Positions 9,544 through 19,127 of a DNA stretch of 39,807 nucleotides are shown piece after piece. The stretch covers positions 1-39,807 of the forward strand of contig NZ_JAIEOF010000357.1 of NCBI RefSeq assembly GCF_019750675.1, written 5' to 3'. The notes below the pieces were generated by a model. The model was not told the origin of the DNA. It saw only the letters and a program-made list of their open reading frames with translations, and searched no databases. The stretch comes from Methylobacterium sp. GTDB lineage: Bacteria > Pseudomonadota > Alphaproteobacteria > Rhizobiales > Beijerinckiaceae. The position numbers and the translations under genes were made by a program. Position 1 is the first letter of the stretch. The number at the start of each line of letters is the position of its first letter.

Positions 9544-9822
9544 ATGCGTTATCTGGCGATCCTCGACTGCCCCGTGATCTTCAGCGGCGAGAACAGCTAC
9601 GGGATGACGAGCATCGACATGTGCCCGTCGACGGGGATCACGGGCGGCCTCATCAGCCGCCACGTCAAGGTGGTGGACGGCCGCCTGATCGCGGTCTGCA
9701 TCTGGACGAGCGAGTTCTGCGCCAGGGTGTTCTTCGATGCGGCCTGGTACCAGAAGGCCGCCGAACTCTGGGACGACCAGTACCAGCTTCGCCTCGAGGC
9801 GATCGACGAACAGGCCGCCTGA
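9544..9822 (+). CDS. Conserved-looking 92-aa hypothetical protein
   Basis: MRYLAILDCPVIFSGENSYGMTSIDMCPSTGITGGLISRHVKVVDGRLIAVCIWTSEFCARVFFD...; SD-like GGAACGG upstream; between two genes of the same strand. Confidence 0.65.
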   Translation: MRYLAILDCPVIFSGENSYGMTSIDMCPSTGITGGLISRHVKVVDGRLIAVCIWTSEFCARVFFDAAWYQKAAELWDDQYQLRLEAIDEQAA

Positions 9823-9880
9823 TCGTCGGGCTCGCGCGTCCGCGTGCCCCGCGCGGCGCGGCGCGGTGACGTGAGGAGCG

Positions 9881-11725
9881 ATGGCGATGCCTGCCCGCGC
9901 GCGCGCTCCAGAGCCCATCGCGGCGCAGCCTGATGCACCGTCGCATCACGCCTACGGTCCCTGGAATCCCGGCATCGAGTCGAGCCTGCCGCGCGCCGTC
10001 CTGCCGCTCGCCACGGTGTTCCGGCCCGAGCATGTCGAGACGACCCTCGCCGACGCCTTCGAGATGAGCGACGTCAGCGGCTTGCCGCTGACGTCGCTGG
10101 TCCGGTTCCGGGCCCGGCGGCTCGTGGTCCACGAGGTTCTGATCCGCGTGATGGCGGACTTCTCCGTGCCGATGGGCGAGACCTACGGCGATCTCGGGGT
10201 GAACTTCCGCGCCATCGTGTCGGCGCTCCTGCGCGGCGGGATCGCGTCGCATGCCGACACGATCGACGCGCATCTGGCCGGGATCCGCGCCCGGGCGGAC
10301 GCCCTGTTGGAGGCCGAGATCACCGCGATGCTGGGCTCGGGCCGCGCGCCGGCCCCGCCGCCGCGCCGCGCCGGCTGGGCCGGCCTGTTCCGTACCCGTA
10401 AGCCGGCCAGCCCCCGGCCCCCGGCCGACCCCGAGGCGCGGGCCGAGGCGCATCTCGCGGAATGGCAGGACCGCGCCGCCGCGTCGGGCGATCCCCTGGC
10501 GATGGCGGCCTGCGCGGCCCTGCGCGGCGTCGTCGCGTCCGTCGTCGGGCGGCGCGGCTTCCTCATCCGCGATCCGGCGCTCCTGCGGACGCTCGCCGTG
10601 ACCCTGGTCTCGAACGGCCATGGCAGCCTTTCCCTCGGCGAGCGCATCGAGCCGTGGCTGGAGACGGTGGTGGCGCGCGAGGGGTTCGTCCGCCTCGACC
10701 CCCAGGCCGCGCCGGTCATCATGAACGTGAAGGGCTCCTCCGCCTCCGGCAAGAGCACGATCCGGCCCCACCAGCGCGCGCTGACCGAGGCTCTCGGCCT
10801 GCGCTGGTCGGACTTCGCCCTGATCACGCCGGATGTCTGGCGCAAGTTCCTGCTCGATTACGACGGCCTCGGCGCGGCGTGGCGCTATGCCGGGCCGCTC
10901 ACCGGACACGAGGTCGAGATCGTCGACCGCAAGCTCGACGGCTACATGGCCCGCAAGGCCGATGCGGGACGCATCTCCCACCTCCTCATCGACCGCTTCC
11001 GCTTCGACAGCTTCGCGGTCAATCCCGGCACCGAGACGGGCAGCCAGCTCCTCACCCGCTTCGGCCAGCAGGTCTACATGCAGTTCATGGTGACGCCGCC
11101 GGACGCCACCGTGGAGCGGGCCTGGAAGCGGGGCCAGCAATTCGGCCGCTACAAGGCGGTGGAGGACCTCCTGGCCCACAACGTCGAGGCCTATACGGGC
11201 ATGCCGCGCCTGTTCTTCACCTGGGCGCTGCGCGCCGACAAGGCGGTGCATTTCGAGTTCCTGGACAACAGCGTGGCCGAGGGCGAACGGCCGCGCACCA
11301 TCGCATTCGGCACCAACGGCTGCATGAACATCCTCGACGCCGGATACCTTCTCGACATCGACCGCTACCGGGCGATCAACATCCAGGCGCGCGAGCCCGG
11401 GGCGGTCTATGCCGGGGTGCCGTCCCGCGCGGCGGTGGACATGCGCTTCCTGCGCGACTGTATCCGGCGGATGACGACGATCCGGTTTGCCGATCACCAG
11501 ACCGGGCGGGTCCTCGCCCGCCTTGAGCGCGGGCGCCTGGCGAGCCTGGCCCCGGAGGCGGTGGATGGCGGCGCGATCCGGCGCCTCCTCACCGACCTGC
11601 GCGTGCCGCCGGCGGCCGGCACGATCCAGGACGACGGCGAGGTCCTGTCGGTCGCCGAAGCCCGGACGCTGGGAGCCTGGGGGCCGTCCGCCAGCCCGGC
11701 AGTCATGCTTTCACGGCAAAGCTGA
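9881..11725 (+). CDS. Large uncharacterised P-loop NTPase/kinase-like protein
   Basis: 614 aa; Walker A NVKGSSASGKST; SD GAGGAG upstream; C-terminal domain with LLIDRFRFDSF...QVYMQFMVTPPDATVERAWKRGQQFGRYK. Confidence 0.8.
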   Translation: MAMPARARAPEPIAAQPDAPSHHAYGPWNPGIESSLPRAVLPLATVFRPEHVETTLADAFEMSDVSGLPLTSLVRFRARRLVVHEVLIRVMADFSVPMGETYGDLGVNFRAIVSALLRGGIASHADTIDAHLAGIRARADALLEAEITAMLGSGRAPAPPPRRAGWAGLFRTRKPASPRPPADPEARAEAHLAEWQDRAAASGDPLAMAACAALRGVVASVVGRRGFLIRDPALLRTLAVTLVSNGHGSLSLGERIEPWLETVVAREGFVRLDPQAAPVIMNVKGSSASGKSTIRPHQRALTEALGLRWSDFALITPDVWRKFLLDYDGLGAAWRYAGPLTGHEVEIVDRKLDGYMARKADAGRISHLLIDRFRFDSFAVNPGTETGSQLLTRFGQQVYMQFMVTPPDATVERAWKRGQQFGRYKAVEDLLAHNVEAYTGMPRLFFTWALRADKAVHFEFLDNSVAEGERPRTIAFGTNGCMNILDAGYLLDIDRYRAINIQAREPGAVYAGVPSRAAVDMRFLRDCIRRMTTIRFADHQTGRVLARLERGRLASLAPEAVDGGAIRRLLTDLRVPPAAGTIQDDGEVLSVAEARTLGAWGPSASPAVMLSRQS

Positions 11726-11801
11726 CATCTGGGATGTGGTATATCTATTTGCGGCGCACCATGGCACACCTGCGGTGCAACATGCACTGAGGAGGCCCAC
11801 C

Positions 11802-11963
11802 GTGCTCGCATCCATCATCGTCTCGACGCTCTGCCTGATCGCCCTTCAGGTCGTGCTCGTCGTCAAGGTCGCTGACTGGATGTCCCGCGACACCGGGAAG
11901 GTCGAGGGCCGCAACGATGTCGTGCTCGGCAGCGTCAACGGCCGCTTCGCCGGAATCGCCTGA
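11802..11963 (+). CDS. Small single-TM membrane protein (53 aa, GTG start)
   Basis: MLASIIVSTLCLIALQVVLVVKVADWMSRDTGKVEGRNDVVLGSVNGRFAGIA, preceded by GAGGAGG; in frame with ORF 11487..11963. Confidence 0.55.
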   Translation: MLASIIVSTLCLIALQVVLVVKVADWMSRDTGKVEGRNDVVLGSVNGRFAGIA

Positions 11964-12063
11964 GCCGGGACACCTCCGCCAGCGCGAAAAAATGGCGCGT
12001 CATCGAGGGGATCGATGCCGCGCCAGTCTGGAGAGAAGACCAGGATTGGAAGGGGCGGGACTC

Positions 12064-13338
12064 CTATTCGGCTGCGATCTTCTGAACGGCGCCGATGGCG
12101 CCGGACTCTGAAATCTTGAGGCACTCGGCGTCGGAGTAGCCGAGCACCGCGCGCAGGATCTCGTCCGTGTGCTCGCCCAGCAGCGGCGAGCGCGTGATCT
12201 CGGTCTCGCTGCCCGAGAGCCGGATGGGATTGCCCACCGTGAGGTACTTGCCCCGCGTCGGGTGATCGACCTCCACGACCGTGCCGGACCGGCGCAGGGA
12301 TTCGTCCTCCGCGATCTCCTTCATGGAGAGGATCGGTCCGCAGGGCACGTGCAGCGCGTTGAGGATCTCCATCGCCTCGAACTTGGTCTTCGACATCGTC
12401 CAGGATTCGATGCGGGTGAAGATCTCGTTCAGGTGCGGCAGGCGAGCCTTCGGCGTGGCGTAGTCGGGATGCGTCGCCCAGGCGGGTTCGCCGATGACGT
12501 CGCAGATCTGCGGCCAGACCGCCCCTTGCGTGATGAAGTAGATGTAGGCGTTGGGGTCGGTCTCCCAGCCCTTGCACTTCAGGATGCGCCCGGGCTGGCC
12601 GCCCCCGGAATCGTTTCCGGCACGGGGCACCGAATCCCCGAAGGGAATTCCTTCCCCGAACTGGCTGTATTCCGGCAGAGGCCCGCGCTCCAGGCGCTGC
12701 TGGTCGCGCAGCTTCACCCGGCAGAGGTTGAGTACCCCGTCCTGCATCGCGCAGTCGACGCGCTGGCCGAGGCCCGTCTGCGTCCGGTGATAGAGGGCGG
12801 TCACGATGCCGAGCGCGAGGTGGAGCCCGGTGCCGGAATCGCCGATCTGCGCGCCCGTCACCATCGGGATGTCGGTCCGGAACCCCGTGGTGGAGGCCGC
12901 TCCGCCGACGCACTGCGCCACGTTCTCGTAGACCTTGCAATTCTCGTAGGCGCCGGGGCCGAACCCCTTCACGGATGCGAGAATCATGCGCGGATTGGCG
13001 GCGTGGATCGCCTCCCAGGTCAGACCCATGCGGGCGAGCGCGCCGGGGGCGAAGTTCTCCACGAGTACGTCGCAGGTGTCGATCAGGCGCCAGAGCACCT
13101 CGATGCCCTTGGGGTTCTTGGTGTCGAGGGTGATCGAGCGCTTGTTGTGGTTCAGCATCGTGAAATAGAGGCTGTCCACGTCGGGAATGTCTTGTAGCTG
13201 CTGGCGCGTGGCGTCGCCCACGCCGGGGCGCTCGACCTTGATCACGTCGGCGCCGAACCAGGCCAGCAACTGCGTGCAGGTCGGGCCGGACTGGACGTGG
13301 GTGAAGTCGAGGATCTTGACGCCTTCGAGGGCTTTCAT
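12064..13338 (-). CDS. frc: Formyl-CoA:oxalate CoA-transferase (CaiB/BaiF family), copy 2
   Basis: [42 protein letters not shown]...; clear paralog of 3289-4539; adjacent to oxc. Confidence 0.93.
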   Translation of the reverse strand: MKALEGVKILDFTHVQSGPTCTQLLAWFGADVIKVERPGVGDATRQQLQDIPDVDSLYFTMLNHNKRSITLDTKNPKGIEVLWRLIDTCDVLVENFAPGALARMGLTWEAIHAANPRMILASVKGFGPGAYENCKVYENVAQCVGGAASTTGFRTDIPMVTGAQIGDSGTGLHLALGIVTALYHRTQTGLGQRVDCAMQDGVLNLCRVKLRDQQRLERGPLPEYSQFGEGIPFGDSVPRAGNDSGGGQPGRILKCKGWETDPNAYIYFITQGAVWPQICDVIGEPAWATHPDYATPKARLPHLNEIFTRIESWTMSKTKFEAMEILNALHVPCGPILSMKEIAEDESLRRSGTVVEVDHPTRGKYLTVGNPIRLSGSETEITRSPLLGEHTDEILRAVLGYSDAECLKISESGAIGAVQKIAAE

Positions 13339-13457
13339 GGGGCTCACCCGGGTCTGGGGCGAAAGGGGGCGACGGCCGCCCGCGCGGCCGTCGCGTCCGG
13401 CAGGGCGGGAGTGCCCGGCCACCCCCGCGTTCGGGAGGGCCGGGCATCCGCTGAGGT

Positions 13458-15233
13458 TCAGGCCGGCTTCTTGCGCACCGTGCTGGTCGGGTTGAGGCTG
13501 CCGATATTGCCGCTCTCGGTACCGGCATTCGGGTCGATCACGGCGTTGATCAGGGTGGGCTTGCCCGAGTCCATCGCGGCGTTGACCGCCTGCGAAAGCT
13601 CGTCCGGGGTCGTCACGTTGACGCCGACACCGCCGAAAGCCTCCATCATCTTGTCGTAGCGCGAGTCCTTCACGAACACCGTGGTGCCCGGGTCGCGCCC
13701 GGTCGGGTCGATGTCGGTGCCGCGGTAGATGCCGTTGTTGTTGAAGACCACGATGCAGACCGGCAGGTCGTACCGGCAGATCGTCTCGACCTCCATGCCG
13801 GAGAAGCCGAAGGCCGAGTCGCCCTCCACCGCCAGCACCGGCTTGCCGGTCTCGACGGCGGCCGCGACCGCGAAGCCCATGCCGATGCCCATGATGCCCC
13901 AGGTGCCGACATCGAGGCGCTTGCGCGGCTGGTACATGTCGATGATGCCGCGGGCGAGATCGAGGGTGTTGGCGCCCTCGTTGACGAGGATCGCGTCGGG
14001 CCGCTCCTTGATGATGGTGCGCAGCGCCCCGAGCGCGCCATGGAAGTCCATCGGCGTCGAGTTCTTCTTCAGCTTCGAGGCCATCTTGGAGAGGTTCTCC
14101 TCCTTCTTGGCCTTGATCGCGTCGGTCCAGGCGGCCGGCGGCGCCTGCCAGCCCTGGCCCATGCCGTCGAGGAGCGCGGTGACGCAGGAGCCGATGTCGC
14201 CGACCACCGGGGCCACGATCTCGACGTTGGAATCCATCTCCTTCGGCTCGATGTCGATCTGGATGAACTTCTTGGAGCCCGGCGCGCCCCAGGTCTTGCC
14301 CTTGCCGTGCGAGAGCAGCCAGTTCAGGCGGGCACCCACCAGCAGGACGACGTCGGCTTCTTTCAGAACCAGGGAGCGGGCCGCGCCGGCCGACTGGGCG
14401 TGGGTGTCGGGCAGGAGGCCCTTGGCCATGCTCATGGGCACGTAGGGGATGCCGCTGCGTTCGACGAGGTTGCGGATCTCCTCGTCGGCCTGGGCGTAGG
14501 CCGCGCCCTTGCCGAGCACGATGAGGGGACGCTTGGCTTGTCTCAGCACGTCGAGGGCGCGGGCGATGGCGCTGGGGGCGGGAAGCTGCGCGGGGGCGGC
14601 GTCGATCACCTTGACGAGGGACTTCTCGCCGGCCTCGGCGTCCATCACCTGGGAGAACAGCTTGGCGGGCAGATCGAGGTAGACGCCGCCCGGACGGCCC
14701 GAGACAGCGGCCCGGATCGCGCGCGCCACCGCGATGCCGATGTCGCAGGCGTGCAGCACGCGGAAGGCGGCCTTGCACAGAGGCTTGGCGATGGCGAGCT
14801 GGTCCATCTCCTCGTAGTCGCCCTGCTGCAGGTCGACGATCTCGCGCTCGGAGGAGCCCGAGATCAGGATCATCGGGAAGCAGTTGGTGGTGGCGTTGGC
14901 CAGCGCCGTCAGGCCGTTGAGGAAGCCGGGCGCCGAGACGGTCAGGCAGATGCCGGGCTTCTTGGTGAGGAAGCCCGCGATGGCGGCGGCGTTGCCGGCG
15001 TGCTGCTCGTGGCGGAAGGAGATGACGCGCATGCCGGCAGCCTGCGCGAGGCGGCCGAGATCGGTGATCGGGATGCCGGGCACGCCGTAGATGTTGGTGA
15101 TGCCGTTGAGCTTCAGCGCGTCGATGACGAGGTGGAAGCCGTCGGTCTGCTCGCGCTCGTGGGCCTCGCCGTGGCCACCCGGAAGGGACTCGACGGCGGC
15201 GTGCGACTGTTCGGAGACAGCGGTGCGATCCAT
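13458..15233 (-). CDS. oxc: Oxalyl-CoA decarboxylase (ThDP-dependent)
   Basis: 591 aa; [96 protein letters not shown] match Oxc. Confidence 0.97.
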   Translation of the reverse strand: MDRTAVSEQSHAAVESLPGGHGEAHEREQTDGFHLVIDALKLNGITNIYGVPGIPITDLGRLAQAAGMRVISFRHEQHAGNAAAIAGFLTKKPGICLTVSAPGFLNGLTALANATTNCFPMILISGSSEREIVDLQQGDYEEMDQLAIAKPLCKAAFRVLHACDIGIAVARAIRAAVSGRPGGVYLDLPAKLFSQVMDAEAGEKSLVKVIDAAPAQLPAPSAIARALDVLRQAKRPLIVLGKGAAYAQADEEIRNLVERSGIPYVPMSMAKGLLPDTHAQSAGAARSLVLKEADVVLLVGARLNWLLSHGKGKTWGAPGSKKFIQIDIEPKEMDSNVEIVAPVVGDIGSCVTALLDGMGQGWQAPPAAWTDAIKAKKEENLSKMASKLKKNSTPMDFHGALGALRTIIKERPDAILVNEGANTLDLARGIIDMYQPRKRLDVGTWGIMGIGMGFAVAAAVETGKPVLAVEGDSAFGFSGMEVETICRYDLPVCIVVFNNNGIYRGTDIDPTGRDPGTTVFVKDSRYDKMMEAFGGVGVNVTTPDELSQAVNAAMDSGKPTLINAVIDPNAGTESGNIGSLNPTSTVRKKPA

Positions 15234-15548
15234 GGTGATTTCCTCCGGTTGGGGCGCTTCTTGTTTGTTCGTGCGCCGTTCTTGAAGCGGGTCTCGGGTG
15301 GGGACTTGCTGTGCCGGACGGACGGTCCGGCCGTGTTTGTTCGGTCGATTCTCGCGTGCGCGCTCGCTGGCGAAGCGAGGGGGCGCGGAGCGCGCGGCCC
15401 GGGTCCCGGCAGGGACCGAAGTGCCTCGAAAGTCCGGCCGCCGAAGAACCCTCGGCGGTCCTGCGCTTGACCGAGGTCGACGCCTCGGAACCTAATGTTC
15501 GAAGTTTTGCTGCCGATTCCGGCTTCGCGGTTGCCAGTTCGAGAATGG

Positions 15549-15566
15549 TGGCATACCAAATACCAA
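15549..15566 (-). promoter_or_regulatory. Candidate operator TGGCATACCAAATACCAA
   Basis: Identical 18-mer to 2524-2541; between divergent oxc and gntR; TTGACA on the oxc strand (15568-15573) is immediately adjacent. Confidence 0.7.
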
Positions 15567-15804
15567 GTGTCAAACCGGATCGGGCCCCATCCGCAGGCAC
15601 CGGCGGCCCGCGCGCGGGGGTGTAAAGACCCGTGTCATCACGTCTTCGCGCGCGGCCGAAGCTATGTTGTTGTTGCAGGGGCCCTATTCAGATGTTGTCC
15701 CGGGATGGAGGGCTTCGTTTCCTTGTGTTCCGGAAGCGGGTTCGGCATGCTCCAGACCAAATGTGCGCGGCGTCGGCGTTTGTACGAAGGTTCCAGGTGT
15801 AAAG

Positions 15805-16497
15805 ATGGTTGAGTCGACGACCTTTCAAATCAAGCCCCTGGCCGCGACGTCGAGCCTGCGGGCACTGGCCTATGATGCGCTGAAAGAAGCCATCACCAAC
15901 ATGAACATCTACAGCCAGCGCGAGGAGGTGCGGCTCGACGAGCGAAAGCTCTCGCAGGATCTCGGCGTCAGCCGCACGCCGGTGCGCGAGGCTCTGACCG
16001 TGCTGGAGCAGGAGGGCTTCGTCCGCTTCGAGGCGCGGCGCGGCGTCTTCGTGATCAAGAAGTCCAAGAAGGAGATCGTGGCGATGATCCAGGCTTGGTC
16101 GGCCCTGGAGAGCATGGCCGCGCGCCTCGCCTGCCTGCATGCTACGGACGAGCAGCTCGCCTGCCTGCGCGAGCACTTCCCCGAATTCTACGAGGGCCGC
16201 CCGACCGACCACATGGACGAGTATTCCGACGCCAACATCCGCTTCCACCAGAAGATCATCGCGCTCGGCGGCTGCGAGGTGATCCAGGACATCACCAGCA
16301 ACCTGCTGATGCATGTCCGCGGCATCCGCAACACCGCCCTGCGCCAGGGCGATCGCGCCGCGAACTCGATCAAGGAACACGTCGAGATCATCCAAGCCCT
16401 GGAAGCGCGCGACGCGGAGCGGGCCGAGCGCCTCGTGCGCGAGCACGGTCTCGGCCTCGCCCGCCACGTCGAGAAGTACGGCGACTACCTGGATTGA
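15805..16497 (+). CDS. GntR family transcriptional regulator, FCD subfamily
   Basis: wHTH 'YDALKEAITNMNIYSQREEVRLDERKLSQDLGVSRTPVREALTVLEQEGFVRFEARRGVFV' followed by FCD-type helical domain; start set at MVESTTF. Confidence 0.92.
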   Translation: MVESTTFQIKPLAATSSLRALAYDALKEAITNMNIYSQREEVRLDERKLSQDLGVSRTPVREALTVLEQEGFVRFEARRGVFVIKKSKKEIVAMIQAWSALESMAARLACLHATDEQLACLREHFPEFYEGRPTDHMDEYSDANIRFHQKIIALGGCEVIQDITSNLLMHVRGIRNTALRQGDRAANSIKEHVEIIQALEARDAERAERLVREHGLGLARHVEKYGDYLD

Positions 16498-16506
16498 GGC
16501 GCGGCC

Positions 16507-16534
16507 GGGCGCGGCGACCGGGATCGCCGCGCCC
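16507..16534. terminator. Bidirectional terminator hairpin between convergent genes
   Basis: Perfect 11-bp stem GGGCGCGGCGA-ccggga-TCGCCGCGCCC in the gap between gntR (ends 16497) and the kinase (ends 16541). Confidence 0.55.
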
Positions 16535-16540
16535 GCACCC

Positions 16541-17581
16541 TCAGTAGCTCGGCACCAGGCGCTCCTCCGGCAGCGGCGCCTCCATGTGGAAGTGCAGGCC
16601 GGTGGGCGCGTAGTCGATCGTGACGGTGGCGTTGCATTGCTGCGCCAGCACCCGCTGCAGCAGGGTCGAGCCGAAGCCCTTGCGCTGGGGCGCCGTCACG
16701 GGCGGTCCGCCGGATTCCCGCCAGTCGAGGCTGAGGCGCCGGCCCGAATCACCGGCCGTGACGTCCCAGGCCACGGTGATGCGCCCGCCCGGCTGCGAGA
16801 GCGCGCCGTGCTTGGCGGCGTTGGTGGTCAGTTCGTGGAACGCCATGCCGGTGGGCACCGCGAGGTCGGCCGCAAGCTCGATCGGAGGGCCGTCGAGCTG
16901 GACCCGGGCGCCGTCGGCGTCGTTGTAGGGCCTGAGTTCGTTCTCCAGCAGTTCGTGCAAGGGCGCGGTCTGCCAGTAATCCTCGGTGAGCAGGGTGTGG
17001 GTCTTGCCCAGCGAGACGATGCGGTTCGAGAACGACTGGTAGAACGTCTCGACGTCCCGGGTGGAGCGGGCGGTGGCCCCCAGAAGCCCCTGCACCGTGG
17101 CGAGGGTGTTCTTCACACGGTGGTGCAGCTCGCGAATCAGCAGCGCCTGGCGCTCGTGGGTCTTCTGCCGCTCCTCGAGATGGGCCAGCACTTCCCATTG
17201 CCGGCGCCGTGCGCGCAGGGCCGAGCGCACGGCGTTGGCGAGCACGGCGGGGTGGAACGGCCGCTCCAGCAGGGTGACGTTGCCGAGCAGTCCGGTCAGG
17301 CGCTCGTCCGGCGAGGCGCCCCGGTGGTTGAGCAGGATAAAGGGAAAATCCGACCAGGGCGGCTGCCGTTCGGACCATTCGGCGAGGGCCCGCCGGTCGG
17401 AGCGCAGTAGGGCCTCCTCGGTGATCACCGCGCAGGCCGCCGCGTCGAGGTCGGCCACGAGATCGGCCAGGCTCTCGCGGATCCGCGATGCGATGCCGAC
17501 CTCGGCCAGGATCGCGGCGGCGACCCGCGCGTCCCGTCCCCCCGGCGCGAGGATCAGCGCGACGGGATCAGGCTGCGCCAT
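16541..17581 (-). CDS. Receiver-like / HWE (HisKA_2-type) sensor histidine kinase
   Basis: 'QALLIRELHHRVKNTLATVQGLLGATARST' phosphoacceptor region; N-terminal receiver-like domain; HATPase-like ELTTNAAKHGAL, GFGSTLLQ. Confidence 0.88.
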   Translation of the reverse strand: MAQPDPVALILAPGGRDARVAAAILAEVGIASRIRESLADLVADLDAAACAVITEEALLRSDRRALAEWSERQPPWSDFPFILLNHRGASPDERLTGLLGNVTLLERPFHPAVLANAVRSALRARRRQWEVLAHLEERQKTHERQALLIRELHHRVKNTLATVQGLLGATARSTRDVETFYQSFSNRIVSLGKTHTLLTEDYWQTAPLHELLENELRPYNDADGARVQLDGPPIELAADLAVPTGMAFHELTTNAAKHGALSQPGGRITVAWDVTAGDSGRRLSLDWRESGGPPVTAPQRKGFGSTLLQRVLAQQCNATVTIDYAPTGLHFHMEAPLPEERLVPSY

Positions 17582-19127
17582 GGGAGCCGGGTTCGCTGGC
17601 GGTGATCCGCGCGGCCTCTGATGGCCGGTCGTCGAGGAGATCGGCGCGATTGCCTTCGAAGGTCGGCACGCCGGTGAGCACGCCGCGGAAGTTCTCGAGG
17701 ACCGCCCCGACCCGCAGGCCCTGGGCGTCGATGCGGAACTCGCGGATCGTGTCCTCGTGGATGCCAGTGCGCTTCTTGAGCACCGAGAGGGCGCGTCGCA
17801 CCCGCCCGGCCGCCTCGAAGAAGCGCAGCATGATCACCGTGTCGCTGACGTAGGTCAGGTCGACCGGGGCCTCCATCCGGCCCACCATCCCGTGCTGGGC
17901 CAGCACCAGGATCGTCACCACGCCCTGCTGATTCAGGTAGGTCGTCATCTCGTGCATCTGCAGCACGAGGTGCGGCTGCCCGCTCATGGCGCTCATGTAG
18001 CCGGTGAGGCTGTCGATCACCACGACGCGGGCCCCGTCGGTCTCGACGGCGTCGCGGATGCGCCCCGCGAAATCCCCTGCCGAGACGTCGGCCGGGTCCA
18101 TCTGCTCGACGCGCAGGCGGCCCGCTTCGATATGCGCGTCGATCGGGAGGCCGATTCCGGCGGCCCGCCGCCGCAGGATGCCGAGGGTCTCGTCGAAGCT
18201 GATGACCAGCCCGGGCTCGCCCCGCTCCAGGGCGGCCACGAGGTAGCCCAGCGCCAGGGTGGACTTGCCGGCGCCCGAGGGGCCGATGATGAGGCTGGTG
18301 GTGCCCCGGTCGAGGCCGCCCCCCAGGGCCTTGTCGAGTTCGGGAACGCCGCAGGCGATGGTCTCGGGCACGAACGCGGTGTGGTGGTCGGCCGCCACCA
18401 GACGCGGGAAGATGCGGACCCCGCCGCGCCGGAGCACGAAATCGTGGTAGCCGCTCGCGTAGGGCGTGCCGCGCATCTTGATGACGTGGAGCCGCCGGCG
18501 TCCCGCCCCGTAGGTCGGGGTGATCTGCTCCAGGCGCAGCACCGCGTGGCTGATGGAGTGCAGGTTGAGGTCGTCGTCCTCCGAGCTGAGGTCGTCGAGC
18601 ATCAGCACGGTGGCGTTGTTGAGGAGGAAGTAGCTCTTGAGCGCCAGCACCTGCCGTCGGTAGCGCAGGGAGCCCTGCGAGAGCAGGCGGATCTCCGACA
18701 GGCTGTCGAACACCACCCGCACCGGGCTCACGCGCTCGATCTCGGCCAGCGCCATCCGCACCGTCTCGCCGAGTTCGAGGTCGGAGGAGTGGATCAGGCT
18801 CTGCTGCTGCTCGGAATCGAGGCTGAGCTCCGGGGGCACCAGTTCGTAGATCTCGAGACCGTCGAGGGACCAGCCGTGGCGCTCCGCCACGGAGTGCAGC
18901 TCGCGCCGGCTCTCCGACAGGGTGATGTAGAGGCCGCGCTCGCCGCGCCGCAGGCCGTCGAGGAGAAACTGCAGTCCGAGCGTGGTCTTGCCGCTGCCGG
19001 GGCGTCCCTCGATCAGGTGGGCGCGCTGGGCCGCGTAGCCGCCGTTGAGAATCTCATCGAGGCCGACCACCCCGGTCGGGATCGGCGCTGCGTCGCCTGC
19101 GACGGGAGTTTGCATGGGCGTCCGCAT
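17568..19127 (-). CDS. KaiC-like double RecA-domain ATPase
   Basis: Two Walker A motifs, GRPGSGKTT and GPSGAGKST; 'TYVSDTVIMLRFFEAAGRVRRALSVLKKRTGIHEDTIREF' matches the KaiC C-terminal region. Confidence 0.9.
   Translation of the reverse strand: MRTPMQTPVAGDAAPIPTGVVGLDEILNGGYAAQRAHLIEGRPGSGKTTLGLQFLLDGLRRGERGLYITLSESRRELHSVAERHGWSLDGLEIYELVPPELSLDSEQQQSLIHSSDLELGETVRMALAEIERVSPVRVVFDSLSEIRLLSQGSLRYRRQVLALKSYFLLNNATVLMLDDLSSEDDDLNLHSISHAVLRLEQITPTYGAGRRRLHVIKMRGTPYASGYHDFVLRRGGVRIFPRLVAADHHTAFVPETIACGVPELDKALGGGLDRGTTSLIIGPSGAGKSTLALGYLVAALERGEPGLVISFDETLGILRRRAAGIGLPIDAHIEAGRLRVEQMDPADVSAGDFAGRIRDAVETDGARVVVIDSLTGYMSAMSGQPHLVLQMHEMTTYLNQQGVVTILVLAQHGMVGRMEAPVDLTYVSDTVIMLRFFEAAGRVRRALSVLKKRTGIHEDTIREFRIDAQGLRVGAVLENFRGVLTGVPTFEGNRADLLDDRPSEAARITASEPGSHGAA

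Noticed and set aside
11737-11755. Operator-like TGGTATATCTATTTGCG
   Set aside because: Left half TGGTAT present but the right half does not match ATACCA; treated only as part of the promoter-like motif.
12064-15600. 1178-aa - strand ORF spanning oxc and frc2 as if fused
   Set aside because: Only its C-terminal part is the real frc2; the rest is an off-frame reading across the clear oxc gene at 13458-15233.
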